Shown here: one piece after another, positions 34,301 to 47,889 of the stretch
Numbering within the stretch: the first letter of the stretch is position 1
How the letters are laid out: each line of letters starts with the position of its first letter
Source of the DNA: Telmatactis stephensoni
Lineage: Eukaryota; Cnidaria; Anthozoa; Actiniaria; Isophelliidae
Assembly: GCA_029948255.1 (NCBI GenBank)
Contig: JALIZF010001506.1
Span: 306,972-370,971 of the forward strand
Length of the DNA stretch: 64,000 nucleotides
Direction of reading: 5' to 3'
Notes under the pieces: generated by a model
Seen by the model: the letters and a program-made list of their open reading frames with translations, nothing else
Database searches by the model: none
What the model was told of the DNA's origin: nothing
Made by a program: the position numbers and the translations under genes

Positions 34301-37300
34301 GAAAATGGAGAAATCTCTGGAGGAGACTGAGAAGCAAAGGCAACTGGCTGAAATGAAGATGGAAAGAGAGATGCTATCCATGAAAGCAGAATTTGATCAA
34401 ACAAGAAATGTGGAGGATAGTGAACGCAGAGCTTTAATGGAGGAGTTGAAGCGTGATAAGGCAGAGGTTGTGGCTTTGATGCAAAAAGACAAAGATGCAA
34501 AAATTGAAGAGATGATTGCTGTGAAGGACAAAGAGTTACAGCAGGCTCTAGCTAAAAAAGATAAGGAATTTGAAAGTGTTTTAGCTAAAAAAGAAGAGCA
34601 GATGAAGGCAATGTATGATGAAAAGGTATACCTGTTATAATATTACCTATTAATTTCCTTACCAATTAACTGTCAACTGTTGCATATTTTTGAATGTTTA
34701 AACTATAGTTGTTTTATTTTGTTCTTGCTGCTTATAAAAAATTAGCAAATTTGTCAAATATGCTTTCTATATTGCTTAATGAAAAACATAAAAGAGGGGC
34801 AAAGGGGCTCCTAATCTATAATATGAGCTGTAACTTTAACTATGTTTTTATTAGGTTCGTGAAATTGAGTTGGCTGTGGATGAGAAGGAACTTCAGAAAG
34901 AGGCTGCACTGAAAGAGAAGGAGAAAGAAATACAACAATTAAGGACCCTGAATGAAGATCTCAATAAGTTAATGGAAGGAAATAATGGTATGTTCCTTTC
35001 CTTGTCGACTATTCACTCACTCTCCTTGTTTGCCCCTGAAAGAGGGCGTAGACCAATTTGGTTGCTCAGAGGACCAAGTTGGTTGCCCTCTCTCGCGGGC
35101 AAACAAGAGCCGTGAGAGAGGAACAGGTTAGGCTCTCTGTAGGTAGCCAAGGCTAAACAAACTTAGCTGAGTTAGTTTATCCTTGTTTACCTAAGTCACA
35201 CAAATCTGCAGTTAAAAATATCCTCCTGTATATTGGCAAAATTATCATTCAGCGGTGTGATTCTTGCTTTTCAGATACTGCTAACAGGTTAAATGAAATG
35301 CAACAGAAGATTGAACAAGAACAGGTAAAATTTGATCGTCACTTAAGGTCACGCAGTGGTTATAATATTATAACATAGTATGTAGTATGATCTATTTCCA
35401 GGTTCGTTGTTTGTTTGTGTTTGTTTGTTTGTTTGTTTGTGTTTATTTTGTTTGTTTGTTTGTTTGCAAACTTAAGGCATCAAACAGGCTATGGTTGTAG
35501 TGTTGGTTGTTGTTGTTGTTGTTGTCGTCGATGTCGTCGTCAGTCTCCCATACATGTATAAATTAATGAAATGAATGAAACATCCGTTGTCCCTGTTCAC
35601 TCCGTTGTTTTGACGATGACTGTTGCTTTGTTTTTTGTCAGGCCAAAATGAAAGAACTCGTACAACAACACAATAACAGACTAAAAGAAAAGCAAGAAGA
35701 TCAACAAAAAGCAGTAGCAAAACTTAAAAAGACGCATCAGAACAAAATCAACGAGCTCACCGAAGCCGCCAAAAAGAACGAACAAAAAATAGCAGAGCTT
35801 GAAAAACTGAGAAAAGCCGACGAAGAAAAGCACACTAAAGAACTTGCTGAAAAAGAAAAACAGTTTGAAACCGATAAACAGTCAGAAATGGCTAGGTTAT
35901 CCAAGCGTATGGAAAGTAAGAGCAACGAGATGAAGAAGATGGTGAAAGAAATTAGATCGAAGCTGTCAGAAAAGGAAAACCAAGTTAAGGAGCTTGAAGA
36001 CAAAATGAAAGCAGCAGAAGAAGAGTCTAATTCTGAGAAAGCAGAAACGACAAAGAAGTTTGACAATGAATTAGCAGCGATGAAAATTGCCATGGAGGAT
36101 TTGCGCAAGCAACTTAATGAGAAAAGTCAGTCATTGAAAGCCTTAGAGGAAAGTAAGGCGAATGAAATCGATGCGTTAACCAAGAATTATGATAACAGAC
36201 TCACGGAGAAACAAAGAGAAGTTGTTGACTTCAAAGGAAAATTTACTGAGAAGGATTACTACGCGAAAGAATTGGAGAAAAAGCTTCGTGAACTTAAAGA
36301 GCAAAAGGACAAAGAACTTGAAGAGGCGAAGAAAGAAGTAGAAGTGAAAGTAAAAGAAGTTGAGGAGCAGTACAACTGCAATAAGGAAGAAGAGCTAAAA
36401 GTAATGCAATCACAACAGGAGAAAAGTCACCAAGAATTGCAAAACAAATGTCTTGAAAACGAACGTATAAACGATGAACTAAAAAAGTCACTAGAATTAG
36501 CGATTCAAAGAGAAAACAAATTGAAGGAGGAAATACAGGAGTTATCTCAAAAGCAAAACAAAGAATTAGAACAGTTTAAAGATGAAGAACAGAAATTCAA
36601 AGAAGAAAAACTATTAATGGAAGAAAAAAGTATCAAGGAACTTGAAAGTGTAAATACGAAAACCAAAAATGTCTTGGATGAACAGAAAAAGAAATTCCAA
36701 GAAATTCTAAACAAAGTGAACGATGAAAAGAGAATTCTTGAAGAGAAGCTCAAATCAGTTGAGAAAGAAAATCTTGTAAAATTTGAAACTACTGTTACCA
36801 CTCTCAAAGAGGAGAAGCTGCTGTCGGAAGAGAAAAGTACTTTAGAAATGGAAAAAGTGCGGGCTCAGTTTGAAAAGGAACTTAATGACAAAGAAAAAGA
36901 ATTGGAGTTGAAAGAAAAGGAGATTTCCAATTTGAATAAAAAATGCAACGACCTAGACAACAAGCTTGCTACAGAGAAAGACAACACCAAACAAACCATT
37001 GATGATTTGACAAACAACATCTCTGTAAGAGATCAGAAACTTAGCAAATTAAAAGATCAACTCAAACAACTTATGGAAAAATCGAAACATAAGGAAGAAG
37101 AACTCAAAAAAGAAATCGAGAAAAAAGATGAAGATAAAAAGAAGTTATTATCTGAAGCCGAGAACGTCTTTATACAAAAACTGAATGCTAAGGACGAAGA
37201 AGTAAAAAATAAAATCGAGGAGTTAGTGCAACAAAGAGAATTAAACGTTGAAGATATCACAACGAACATGAGTTCTATGTTCAAGGAACAACTTGCTAAT

Positions 37301-40300
37301 TTGGAGGAAAAGCATAGAGTTGAAATTGGTGATCTAAATCTTGGTTGGGAGAAAAAAGTTGGAAGTGTAAGAAAAGAGGGAGAGACAATGATGGAATCGA
37401 TATTGAATGAAGCGAAAGAAAAAGAGGAGAATCTGCTCCAAGAAATTGAAAACCTGAAAAACGAATTAAAAAGCAAAGAAAAGATATTTGCTCAGACTAA
37501 AGAAGAACAGCTAGCTGCATTGAGCACCCTTGGTGAAGATAAAGAAACCTTAGAGAAAAAGGTAAGAGAATTGATCGATGAGAATAGACAATTAAAGAAT
37601 AAAGTGACAAGTATACAGAGCGATATGGACGCGCGAATTATGGAAATGGTGGAGAACCACCGTGTAGAGATGGAGGATATTAGAGTTGATTCAGATAAAC
37701 GACTGGAAGAAATCTTACAACAACACGAAAACGAACTAAGGAGTCAAGAATCTCGTACAATGGATGAGAAAAATGCTTCAGAGAAACAAGTGATGGAATT
37801 TCTGGAAAGTCGTAAAGAGGAAATTGAAGAAATCAAGAAGGGCTATGAAAATAAGATTGAGGAGATAAGTATTGCCCATAAAAACGAACTCGCCCACTTG
37901 AAAGATATTCACGATAAACAGCTCTTGGAAATGGAGAAGCTTAAGAAACACCATGAACTTCAGATCAATGATCTTGCTCAAACACATGAAAAAGAAATGG
38001 GAAACTTAGAGAAAGTTTTGGAGGAAAGCAAAGTCAACATAGGTCAAAATCAGAAGAAGTTCGAAGAACACATCGAGCAAATAAAGAATTCTCATCGTGA
38101 AGAGACAGAAACATTAAAGAAAGCGAGAAAAGATGATCTAACTACAGCAGCAGAGCAAGAAAGTACACTGAAGCAGAAGATCGCAAACATGGAGAAACTT
38201 CACGCAACAAAAGTTGAAGAACTTGAGAATTCCATAAACGAGGAAAAGGCGAAAACCACTGAAGCACTTCAAACCTTAGAAGACATCAACAAGAAGCAAT
38301 CTATAGCCATAGAAGAACAAAGAAAGGCTATGGAGGCAAACAACGCCGCCTCGATTGACGAAGAGAAAAAGCTCAGGGACGATTTGGTGAACACGAAAGA
38401 CAAACATGTTCAAGAAGTGAATAAGTTACAGAAAGAAGCATCTGAGGCCAAAAATAATTACCAAAAAGAGATCAACAAGTTTAAAGAAGACATGCAACGT
38501 TTAGTAAAAGAGCATTCAGAAGTCATTGCCGAAAAGGATAAAGACTTTCATGAAAAGCAAACGTCTTTCTTCAAAATTGAGAATGATTTAAAAGAGGAAT
38601 TACAGGAAGTGAAACACAAATGTGATGAACTCATGAAAAAGAACGAAGAGATCAAACACAAATTTGGTGTCGAAGGGAAACAGCTAAAGGCCAAACTTGA
38701 GCAAACTGAAACTGAAAGCAAACAGATGTCCAGCTCACTGAAAACAGATTTACAAAATAAATTAAAAGAATCGAAACAAAATTACGAGAAAGAGCTCAAG
38801 AAAAGAGACGCTGAATGGAAAGACAAAATTTGGGAAGTTGAGAAAAGATACTCGACTCAAATTGAAAACCTTCTCGCTCAACACAAACGTGAAGTCGAAC
38901 AAATGCAACAAGACCATGAATCAGCTGTAAAGGAAATGAAGATTTTACACAAATCTCAGCTAGAAGAAACCGACGAAGTTTCTAAGACAAGAATTAGTGA
39001 GTTAGAAACCAGCATATCTGAGATGCAGATGAAATTCAGAAAAGCCAAGGAAAAAATCAAATCAACGAATGCAAAATTCGAAGAGCAGACAAACAAGTTA
39101 AAGAAAATGCAAGAAGACCGTCAATCCGAGGTCAGCTCCTTACATGAGAAAATTACTGCGTTGGACCAAGAGCTCTTGGATTCTTCTAAAAAACTGGAAA
39201 AAGAGCTCCGAGAATCTAAAGAGAGAGAAGAAGAATTGCAACTAAAAATTGTGGCTGGAAAGAATGATAACCAAGCTATTGATCAGAAACTCGCTGAAAT
39301 AGCGCACGAGAAGCAAGAGATTATTGATAATGCTGCCAAAATGGAGGGAAATCTCAAGAAACAAGTGCATGATTTAAAGGCAGAGATGGAAAGCAAGGTC
39401 CAGAAGCTAGAAGAACAGTTAAGAAGTAAAGACCAAGCGAATGAGGAGAAGATCAAAGAGTTCGAAAACGAAAAAGACAAGGCTCTGGAGAAGCAGGCAG
39501 AAGATCTACAAAAACAATCCCGAGCAAGAGTAGGCGAAATGAAAAAGAAAGCCGAAGCGAAAATATCATCAGTAAAGCAACAGTTAACTACACAACTCGA
39601 GGACAAAGTCAACGCTATTCAGGATTTAAAGAAATCGTTAGCAGAAGCAGAAAGTAATATGGAAAAACTACGAGAAGAAAATGTCAAAGAAAAAGAACTG
39701 TTGCAAGTCGAATTCGAATCAAAGTTACGTAAAGAAAGAGAAACTCATGAACTTGATGCGGGAGAAAAAGAAAAAGTACTTCAAGAAAATGTTGATAAAT
39801 TGGAGGCAAAAACAAAAGAGCTGGAGGAAAAAATAGAACATCTTGTTGTTGAGAAAATGGATGCGTTGCATGAACAAGAAGACGCTTTGAAAGAGGAACA
39901 CTTTGCTGAAACAGAGAAATTGAGAAAAGAAATTGATACTAAGCTAGAAAATGCTGAAAAACTTTTTAAAGCAAAGTTAGAAGATAAAGAATTTGAACAT
40001 AATTCGAAAGTAAAGCAATTACTCAAAGAATTCCATATTAAATATGCCGAAAAAGATCGAGAGTTGCAAGATGCAATGAGCAATGCTATCAACACAAGTC
40101 AGCGGGAAGAACGTAAACTCATCGACAAATACGAAGTAGAAATCCGAGAATATAGAAAAGAGTTAAAAATGAGAGAAGATGAAATGATTGCATATAAAAG
40201 TGACACTGATAAACGTCTGCAAGATTTAGAAATTGAAAGGGAAGATTTAAAGAAGCAACAGGAAGACCAATTACAAGAGATGGAATTAGAATATCATGGA

Positions 40301-42547
40301 AAGATTCAAGAGATTGTAAAGAAACACGAAGATGATATGGAAAGCCTTAACAAAGACAACAAGCATAAATTAGAAGAAATGGAAGAAAGGCATAAACTTG
40401 AATGCCAGTCAATATCCAGTGGACAAAAATCTGAAGTGGCCGCGGTGGAGAAAAAGCTAAAAACCCAAATGAAGAAAAATCAGAATGAAATGAAGAAATT
40501 GCTTAGTCAGAAGGAGGCACTTCTCCAAGCTCAAAGTGCGGTTATGACGGAAGCTGAACCAGGACAACTACAGAGAGCAGGTTCTTCATCGTCGCTGAAC
40601 GTAAGTGATGGTGGTTTAGCTGTGGTTTGGGACGACATCCAAAGAACACACGCAGTCACTAACTAGACGATATTCATACACAAGATGTGGGTTTATTCCA
40701 AACTTCCTCAAGTATATCTGACATCCACTTTTACCTTTCATCCCTATCTTATTATCAGTTTTCTTCATTTCCCATACTTTATTCCTCCACTGACATTTGT
40801 CATTTATTGATGTATTTCACTCCCAATGTGACGAACCTTTCCTGGGTTCATGGAAAACCGACTAAAGAAAGTCCAGTATCATTAGTCCCTCTGTACAGGA
40901 TTTTGTTTTAATTCTGGCTTAACACTTTTTGTCCTTGTGGTGTAAAACCTTACTTAACGATTTCTCTTCCTCAGGAAGCTGATATTGATGCTGGACAGGC
41001 GATGTTACGGGTAAGGCTTTTTTCTAGCATTGCTTAGTTGTACAATATTGAATTTTAAGAATTATACTGCCTCCATACAACTAGACGGACCACGGACCAC
41101 GCCATGCTGTGACCATATCAGTGCCGTGTCGCGGTCTATAAAAAAATTTAAAATTTCTGCAGTAACCGTGCCGTGACCGTACGGTGCCGTTTTCACAGTC
41201 GTACGAAATCTACTCTAGTTGGATTGGTAGTATTTCTTGGCACTTACATTTATGTGAGGTTTGGAGACTACCAATGTAAAATGCAATATACACAGAGACC
41301 ACTGCCAGGGGCATATTTAACTAATTTGCGGTCTGTTTTAATTATATACAAAATGTGGCTTATATATTATATGTATATTATGTGCAGTACTTATAATATC
41401 TTTTGTTTTTAAGGACCAAATTCTAAGATTAAAATCGGAAATCAGCACTTTCAAAGAAAGAGAAGCCTCTCTCAAACAACAGGTTGGTTTGACGTTCTCT
41501 TTGAATTTTTAGACAGTTGCGTTCATTCAAAATGCTTGAAAGATCGCTCATGGAGATTTTCCAACAAATGTTAAGGAAATCGGTCTTCCATGGAACTTCA
41601 AGATTTTCCATTGTATTACAGTTGTGTAAAGGCTTTACAAGGTCACGTTTGTTGCTTTGAACCGTGACAACGTTTTTTGAAATAGGTGTAAATGATTTTG
41701 TTGTTGCTTTCATCCAACATGACAACTGTCATGTAGCCATACAAGGCCTATTTTAACAGTATCTATTGTATCTATTAGTCCTATATAGTCCTAATCTCCA
41801 TAACTAATTCTTGTTGCTGTTTAGATTGAAGGACTTGGTGGATCCCCTGTGAAAGGTTTCCATGAAAGACCTGCGCAGTTAAACCTTGTTTCCAATCCTC
41901 TCTCGCCATTAGCTGCTTCCCCTCACTCGCCTGTAGAAGAACCTGTACAGTTTGAGGTAAGTGGTGACTCCTTAATCAGAAATGGCTGCAAACTTGTGTA
42001 GATGATGTGCTGATAGTAGGCTTGTGCTTATTCTTTCAGTATCTGAAGAACATTTTATTTGAGTACATGATGGGAAAACAAAGAAAGGTATGTGTAACAA
42101 CCAATTTGAAATTTTTAGATTATTAGCTTTCCCCACTTTCCCCGTGCTTTCCTTTTCCCTCATGTTTCACTTTCGCCACGTGCTGAACGCGAACCAAACA
42201 CACGATTGGATTGAAAACTATCAGTAAACTTTATAGTATGAATTATTCACTGGCTTTATTAACCTAACTTTGCTGCCCTGTCTTCACATAGCAATTAGCC
42301 AAGGTTCTTGCAGCCATCGTCCAATTTTCACCGAAGCAAATCAAGCAGATATTGCAAAAAGAAGATGAATATGCTGCACATCAGGTCAGTTGACTGTACT
42401 GAATAATTGCATTCATGCATTCGTTCGTTCATTCATTCATTCATTTGCTCATTCATCCTATTCATTTATCCTCATTTATTTTTCGTCCAGTTCGTTCAGC
42501 TAATTCTATAACATATTTACTACATACAGGATAATGAATCGAAGTAA
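25372..42547 (+). CDS. GOLGA4: GRIP-domain golgin, GOLGA4/golgin-245 type (18 exons, 2328 aa)
   Basis: Golgin-245 is a long coiled-coil tether at the trans-Golgi that captures endosome-derived vesicles. Exons: 25372-25464, 25862-26017, 30651-30938, 32569-32673, 33020-33118, 33349-33409, 33562-33611, 33799-33834, 34065-34625, 34855-34987, 35275-35324, 35642-40600, 40975-41010, 41414-41482, 41825-41956, 42040-42087, 42292-42384, 42530-42547. All junctions are GT-AG and in phase. The product is 2328 aa (human about 2230). The N-terminus MFKKLKQKI matches the vesicle-capture motif shared by golgin-245 and golgin-97. Residues ~32-150 are Ser/Pro-rich, then ~2000 residues are Glu/Lys heptads, mostly in one 4959-nt exon. 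The C-terminal GRIP domain (~2272-2323, EYLKNILFEYMMGKQRK) keeps the Tyr used to bind Arl1. Length and GRIP sequence favour GOLGA4 over GOLGA1. Confidence 0.95.
26018..30650 (+). other. Golgin intron 2 (4.6 kb)
   Basis: The largest intron of the gene. It holds a ~560-bp inverted-end repeat element (28251-28813) and an AAG-rich microsatellite (30242-30258). Otherwise it is AT-rich with no gene on either strand. Confidence 0.6.
28251..28813. mobile_element. Repeat element with short inverted ends and an internal 73-bp duplication
   Basis: Ends read ATTGCTGCGAGCA and GCTCGCAGCAAT in inverted orientation. A 40-bp block starting CCGCTGATCGAATGTATCGC at 28649 recurs at 28722 with few changes. GC content and codon-like spacing differ from the surrounding intron, but no protein is recognised. 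Confidence 0.45.
31121..31444. mobile_element. Inverted-end repeat rich in GTCATGGAAA units, golgin intron 3
   Basis: Ends GCATGGTTCGTATA and AGTACAAACTATGC are imperfect inverted copies. Inside, AAAGTCATGGAA recurs several times. Fits a MITE built of repeated short motifs; superfamily unknown. Confidence 0.45.
32794..32972. mobile_element. MITE with CAGTGARCTCCCTC ends, golgin intron 4
   Basis: Left end CAGTGAGCTCCCTC and right end GAGGGAGTTCACTG are inverted copies. Further inward, GTGTCCACCTTA occurs on both arms in the same orientation. No coding capacity. Confidence 0.55.
35405..35466. repeat. (GTTT)n microsatellite in golgin intron 11
   Basis: About fifteen GTTT units with two interruptions, followed by a (GTT)n run at 35500-35525 and a (GTC)n run. 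Confidence 0.8.
41083..41216. mobile_element. Short copy of the TAGAGCAGATTTCGTATGA-family MITE, golgin intron 13
   Basis: Right end CACAGTCGTACGAAATCTACTCTA and the CGGTGCCGTTTTCACAG block match the copies at 20602 and 24493. The left end is worn. Confidence 0.6.
41951..42384 (+). other. GRIP-domain-coding exons of the golgin
   Basis: The domain is spread over the end of 41825-41956 and all of 42040-42087 and 42292-42384, split by two short introns. The aromatic Tyr-Leu pair at the start of the 42040 exon is the family's Golgi-targeting site. Confidence 0.9.
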
Positions 42548-43693
42548 AAACTTTGCGCCAGCTAAAAAGCGAAACTGAAAACTATTCAGACGCGTTTGTA
42601 AGAACGATCGTTCTTCTACCAAGGTTCATAAAAACGACAGTAAAAGTGTTCATCATTAATAGGTTACGTTATTTGCTTGTGCTTCTAAACCCTTAATTCT
42701 AAACCCTAAAATAATAGTGATGAACTACTAGATTACTAGAACATACATAAATGAACGTTAAAATAGTTTTGTAGCCTCCTGTCATCCTTCAGTTTTAATG
42801 AAATAAGAATTCTTTATTCTGTAAATTGCAATTATAAATGTGATTGGTCTTGCAACTTTGACGTAATTTGTTATTTGATAAAGAAATGATTCAGTGCCGT
42901 TTGAACCTTGTGTATTAAAATCTGCTTGTATAAAAAATTTTGTAGCTTACACTGTTCGTCGAAATGTACTTTGATCGTGGAGTTAAGTAATATAACTTGT
43001 AGGTTAAACTCTAAAGGGGGATTTACTGTGGCCATATTCTAAAGCGTTGCATGTAGATATGACAATATAAACTTATAATGGAAGAAAGGAGCATTGTGCT
43101 AGTTAAAGTTATTAATTGCGCGAAAAGTTAAAAATGCCTTTTTGACATATTTACTTTGCTTTGAGTGTGTGTGTGTGTTTCAGTTTTAGTTATTTTTTGT
43201 TCATAATTACTATTACTATTTTAGGGTGGATTTTTGTCACCATATAAGTCATAAGCCATGTACCTGTAATGCAGCTTGACCAGGTAGCCTAACTACTGAC
43301 TACTGCATGTGTCTCAAAAGTAGTTTTCACACACCTTATTTCTCTTGCCTATATCATCTGCGTTGATAATTAGTCGTCAACAGCTACGGTTGTTTATCTA
43401 CTGTGCATTTTCCAGCAAACACCATGCGGATTCGCAATTACCACTTCATGGGTAGTTCATGCATATCCCATTTCTCTAGATACTTATTCCTTTGTGATGA
43501 AGACTATGATTGAAGGTCTACGAGAGCTAGTGTTTTTCTGTGTCATACTGTGTATTTTGAAACGACAATATGTCATTAATTGTTTTATGTGGGATTCGCT
43601 TTTATCATATCTGAAAAGTAGTTCTTACATAACCTATTTGTCGTGCATTGTTATCTTGTGTTGACCACTATGTTTAAGTCGGCACGAACATAT

Positions 43694-43898
43694 GACTGTA
43701 AAACATACACATTAACTCACATATCCGAGTAAATTTACTCAGCTATTTGCGTAAAGCGCACACAGTTACTCAGTTATTTGAGTAAAGGGTTCTCAGTTAC
43801 TCAAATAACTGAGTAAATGTACTCGGATAAGTGAGTTACTGTGGATGCACCGATTTACTCAAGTTTTTGAGTAAATTTACTCGCGCGTTTTTGCAGTG
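43694..43898. mobile_element. CACTA-like MITE with GAGTAAA subterminal repeats
   Basis: The right end read inward is CACTGCAAAAACGCGCGAG. The left end GACTGTAAAACATACAC is a weaker match. Between them GAGTAA/TTACTC recurs more than ten times in both orientations. Ends and motif arrays recall the CACTA design seen at 4121-7253, but the motif differs and no clean target duplication is visible. Confidence 0.45.
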
Positions 43899-46844
43899 TA
43901 GCAGACCCTGGAAACATCACAAACAGTTGATTAAGCAAACCATTCAGTAATCTTGCATGCGCAACTATAGATTAAGATGCTATTTGTGAATTATGTTAAC
44001 CCCAGCTTACCATAATTGCAAGAAGCTAACCTGATAAACCATGCAACACAAGTTGAGTGCAATTTGAATTTTATGCAACCGTATTGGACGTTGGAAACGT
44101 ATATGGGATGCAACTCCAGCAGTGCAAGCAACAATTGTACAGGTTGATAATATATACTTATCATATGATTCTTTTTGACCATTTCATTTCTTTTTGTCCG
44201 GGTCGGGATACGGACTTTGAAAATGCGTGTGTCCCGTGTCACGAGAGCGCGCGCTCGGCCAAATGTGAAATAATAAGTACATATTATCACGGGGTTCTAT
44301 GTTTCGGCTTTGCTGCATGATGAAAAGTGAATGCAGTTTAAAGGTTGCATAAGTTTTAAATTTGTTTGTTTTGATTCTTTTCTAGCAGTAGGAGGCATGA
44401 TGAATTCTATTATGGCCGACGTGCTACCGAAAGAGTGGATAGTTATTCTTACAGAAGTCAACGTTTCATATATATATTTAAGCATCCAAACGATATTTTA
44501 TTATTAAAATATGTCATCAGAAAGCTATATAAAGGACATTTTAAATTTAGGTTTTTAATTTTCGAGCGTCTTGAATTTGAGATGGCAGAGGTTGTTCTTC
44601 TCGACCCATTCGGTTGCTATCTAAAAGTAATTCAAGCACGGTATAGATTTTTATTGCTATTTGTACTTATACTGGGTATGTATGTTGTTACATGACATTT
44701 GTGGTATAGACAAAAAGGGAGACTTGATTGGTGCCTGCATTGCACGCATTTTTTGTTTGTTTGGAGACCCAAACGAGGAACGCCTCTACAATGTAGGTTA
44801 GCTGGAAAAAGAATTAGCTACTCCACCACAGCATCATTTTACTACGAACCTACTCAGAACATATCTAATCCATCATGTGACAATGTTTTCTCAATTCAAT
44901 GTGACAAACCTTGATCTGGAGGAATGATGAGCTGTTTATCGTCATTTTTTCCTTAGGGTTCTCACCAATTTTTAAACCTTGGATTTGAAGGGTGTACTAG
45001 CATATAGCGTTGCTATGCAAAATATGGTCTTGCTTTGGCGAGAAGCGAATGCGCTCGCGTTTTTGGCGGGAATCATTTGAATTCCGGTAGAGTGACGCAC
45101 ACCTAACAAAAAGACTTGTTGGGACATTTTATTGCCGGTTTATTTAAAAAGCTATAATCTTTGGCGTATTTCATCAAAATGAATTGTTTCTTCAATATAT
45201 ATATTCTTAACAGACTTTTCTTCAAAGCCAAGCATGAGATTGGCATGAAATTAAGAAATACGGAATTTACAGTTTGCATTATTCGCTCATTTGCGAAGTC
45301 ATGTTTATTTGGAAACCATTCTTAAAACTCGTGCTTGATTTTATGCACCTCGATCTCAAGATTTAATCTATTTCGAATTCTCCAATATGTATTGCTAAAG
45401 GAAATTATAGCTTTTTCTGTGGTTATGGCGTCATGTGAAGACGTAACGCAATGACGTCATTAAATTTTAAACTTTTCTCAAGGAAGCTAGATAAAATATA
45501 AAAGCGATTTGATCATTTAGAGGCATTTTAGAGCATTTTCAACTTTAATCGTCCTTCGAACAATCGGCCCAGAAAAATATAAATCCTCTGGAGGTTTGTC
45601 ATACTGAAATTGGAAAAAAAAAGTAATACGATGGATGTATAATGTCTCACTGATCCATCTTTTGTCATGAACATTCACGACTTTTGGGAATGTGGAAGGG
45701 GAGGGGCTGACAGAATTTGGAGTCAAATATAAAGTTAGAGAACACTATGTATATTGTAATATAACCTCAAAGATAATGAAGTAATTGAAAAATAAACTAA
45801 CCGGTAGAATGTAGTTTGTTTCTTTGTTTTTGAAAGGGAACAGTTTGTTGCGTGATGCTTTGAAAAAAACAGAGCAAAAAAGTAAACCGACCTTTTCGGC
45901 TTAGCATCAACAAATCAAAGTTCGTTTGTTAGGTTGAGGCAAGCGGCTAAATTTCAATTGTGGGTATATGCATGTGTAGTTTTATAACTAGAGCAGTTTT
46001 CATTTTAGTGTAAAACGGAATTTAAAACCCACGAGGGAACAACTGGTAATTTACCGCATACACAGGAAGCCCAAGATTAGTGTGATATTTTGGCGGGATT
46101 TTGCATCTTCGCGCGCGCGCGTCCGCTCGTCGCCGATTTCCCGCCTTATCGAACGACGAAAAGAACGACAAGTAAGTGAAGAAACCTTTCCCGTCCATCG
46201 TTTTGCCCGGACACTAACGTACAGTATTCAAATCAGTTTTTCTCCTGAAAAATCACTGACATTTGAAAATGTAGAAATTATTATTATTATTATTCCATAG
46301 TCATGTAAGCCTCGTACTGGATGGAAATTAAGTTAAATCTGTTGGGGCTTCAGTGTGACTGGACTGGACTCATCAAAACTGTACCGGTATGTATTCTGTA
46401 CAACGTTTAGAGGGCTTTTATGGATGGTTCTAAAAAGTACAATTTTTGATGTGGATAAATGCAATATTCTTCGGGTAAATACTTTTTTGATCATTCGTAC
46501 AGCTTTATAGAAAGAAGAAAATTTAGCCAATTTCTTAACGGCTGGAACTGAACAGTAGCTCGAGTTTCTTTTCATTGATTCGGCCTAAAATTAAATTGAC
46601 AATTTTCAAAACTGGACGTAACTGAAATTATCGTATCTAAATTATTACCCCTCGTAAATTTTCCACTTGCTCATTCACTGACGTCATCGAAAAGATTTTA
46701 GTCCGTTTTAGAGCACTAATTAAAATTCAAGTACTCGCACCTAAAAGAACAACTAAAGTTATGCTTCTGTACAAAATTTTAAGTCGAAATAGTTTCCGAC
46801 GCCAAGATATGAACGTTTTAGTAATTTTTGGTGAGAAAATATGG

Positions 46845-46892
46845 GGCGGCCATGTTGGTGCTGCACCTTCGAGGTGCACCAACAAGGCGGCC
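46845..46892. repeat. 48-bp hairpin (GGCGGCCATGTTGGTGC)
   Basis: GGCGGCCATGTTGGTGCTGC pairs with GCACCAACAAGGCGGCC around a CTTCGAGG loop. Probably a MITE end or core; no flanking duplication seen. Confidence 0.5.
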
Positions 46893-47720
46893 ACAAAACC
46901 GGATCATCGAAATGGTATCATAACTGCATCCAATTCCTTTATTTTCAAAAAGATGTCAAAAAGGTAACAATTATATGCATTACCAAGCAATGAGGTAAAA
47001 TTTGTCGCAAATTGGTGAGTTTTTACGTTGAATTAAAACGCGTGACAGTACGTATTGCATGACTGATAATTCAAAAGCCGATAACCAGTAGAAATTTTCC
47101 AAATTTTCAGAAACGACTTCCTTCAATGATACGTTGAAAATATCAGGCAACCAAATTTTAGTGACGTCACGTGAATACGATCTATACTAATACATGGAAG
47201 CCTATTACAGACGCTGTGGATTTTCAATTATACATATAGAATAGGGTAGTGACTTATACCACTACGATCATCAACTGAATATTGCAGAAATAGGGATTTA
47301 AACCTACTTTGACCGCAATTTTACTCTGCTGCTTATTAAACATATGGAGGGGTCCTATTGTTTTCACCCGTCTTCAAAACACCTGTGCATTTAAAATGTT
47401 ACTGTCATCTGTCATCCCTGAAGTGGTGTGACCTGATTGGCGAAGGAATATAGAAAAAAACATTACATAACAATTCACATACAACTGATTTATTAGATAT
47501 GAACAACAAATTACACAAAGTTACCCCAAGGGTGCAAAATAGTATTAATGTTATTATTTGTGATGCTGGATGCAAGTGATGTCACGGCAGCCATCTTGAT
47601 TGAACTGTAAGCGTCTGTCAGCTATAAAGTTCATTCATTATGGTTGATTCTCAAGAGAATGAATGAAACTAAGCAATTATTTACTACTAACTTATTTTTG
47701 ACCCTACAACCGTGCCCTAA

Positions 47721-47889
47721 AGCTTGGTTTTCACTTCGACGGAAGCAGAAGCGGAAGCAACATACGCAGGCTCAGTAGTGTGCTGCTCATTAGCAGCGCT
47801 TGTCTTTTTTCACACGTAGGTGATAAACGCGATACTGAGTCTGCGTATGTTGCTTCCGCTTCTGCTTCCGTCGAAGTGAAAACCAGGCT
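47721..47889. mobile_element. PIF/Harbinger-type MITE with TAA target duplication
   Basis: Inverted arms begin AGCYTGGTTTTCACTTCGAC at both ends and run for about 50 bp each. TAA flanks the element at 47718-47720 and 47890-47892, matching the 3-bp preference of PIF/Harbinger elements. Length 169 bp, no coding capacity. Confidence 0.7.

Noticed and set aside
35737..40095. Several Ser/Phe-rich open frames on the minus strand opposite the golgin
   Set aside because: They are antisense shadows of Glu/Lys coiled-coil codons; no start context, splice sites or known domain.
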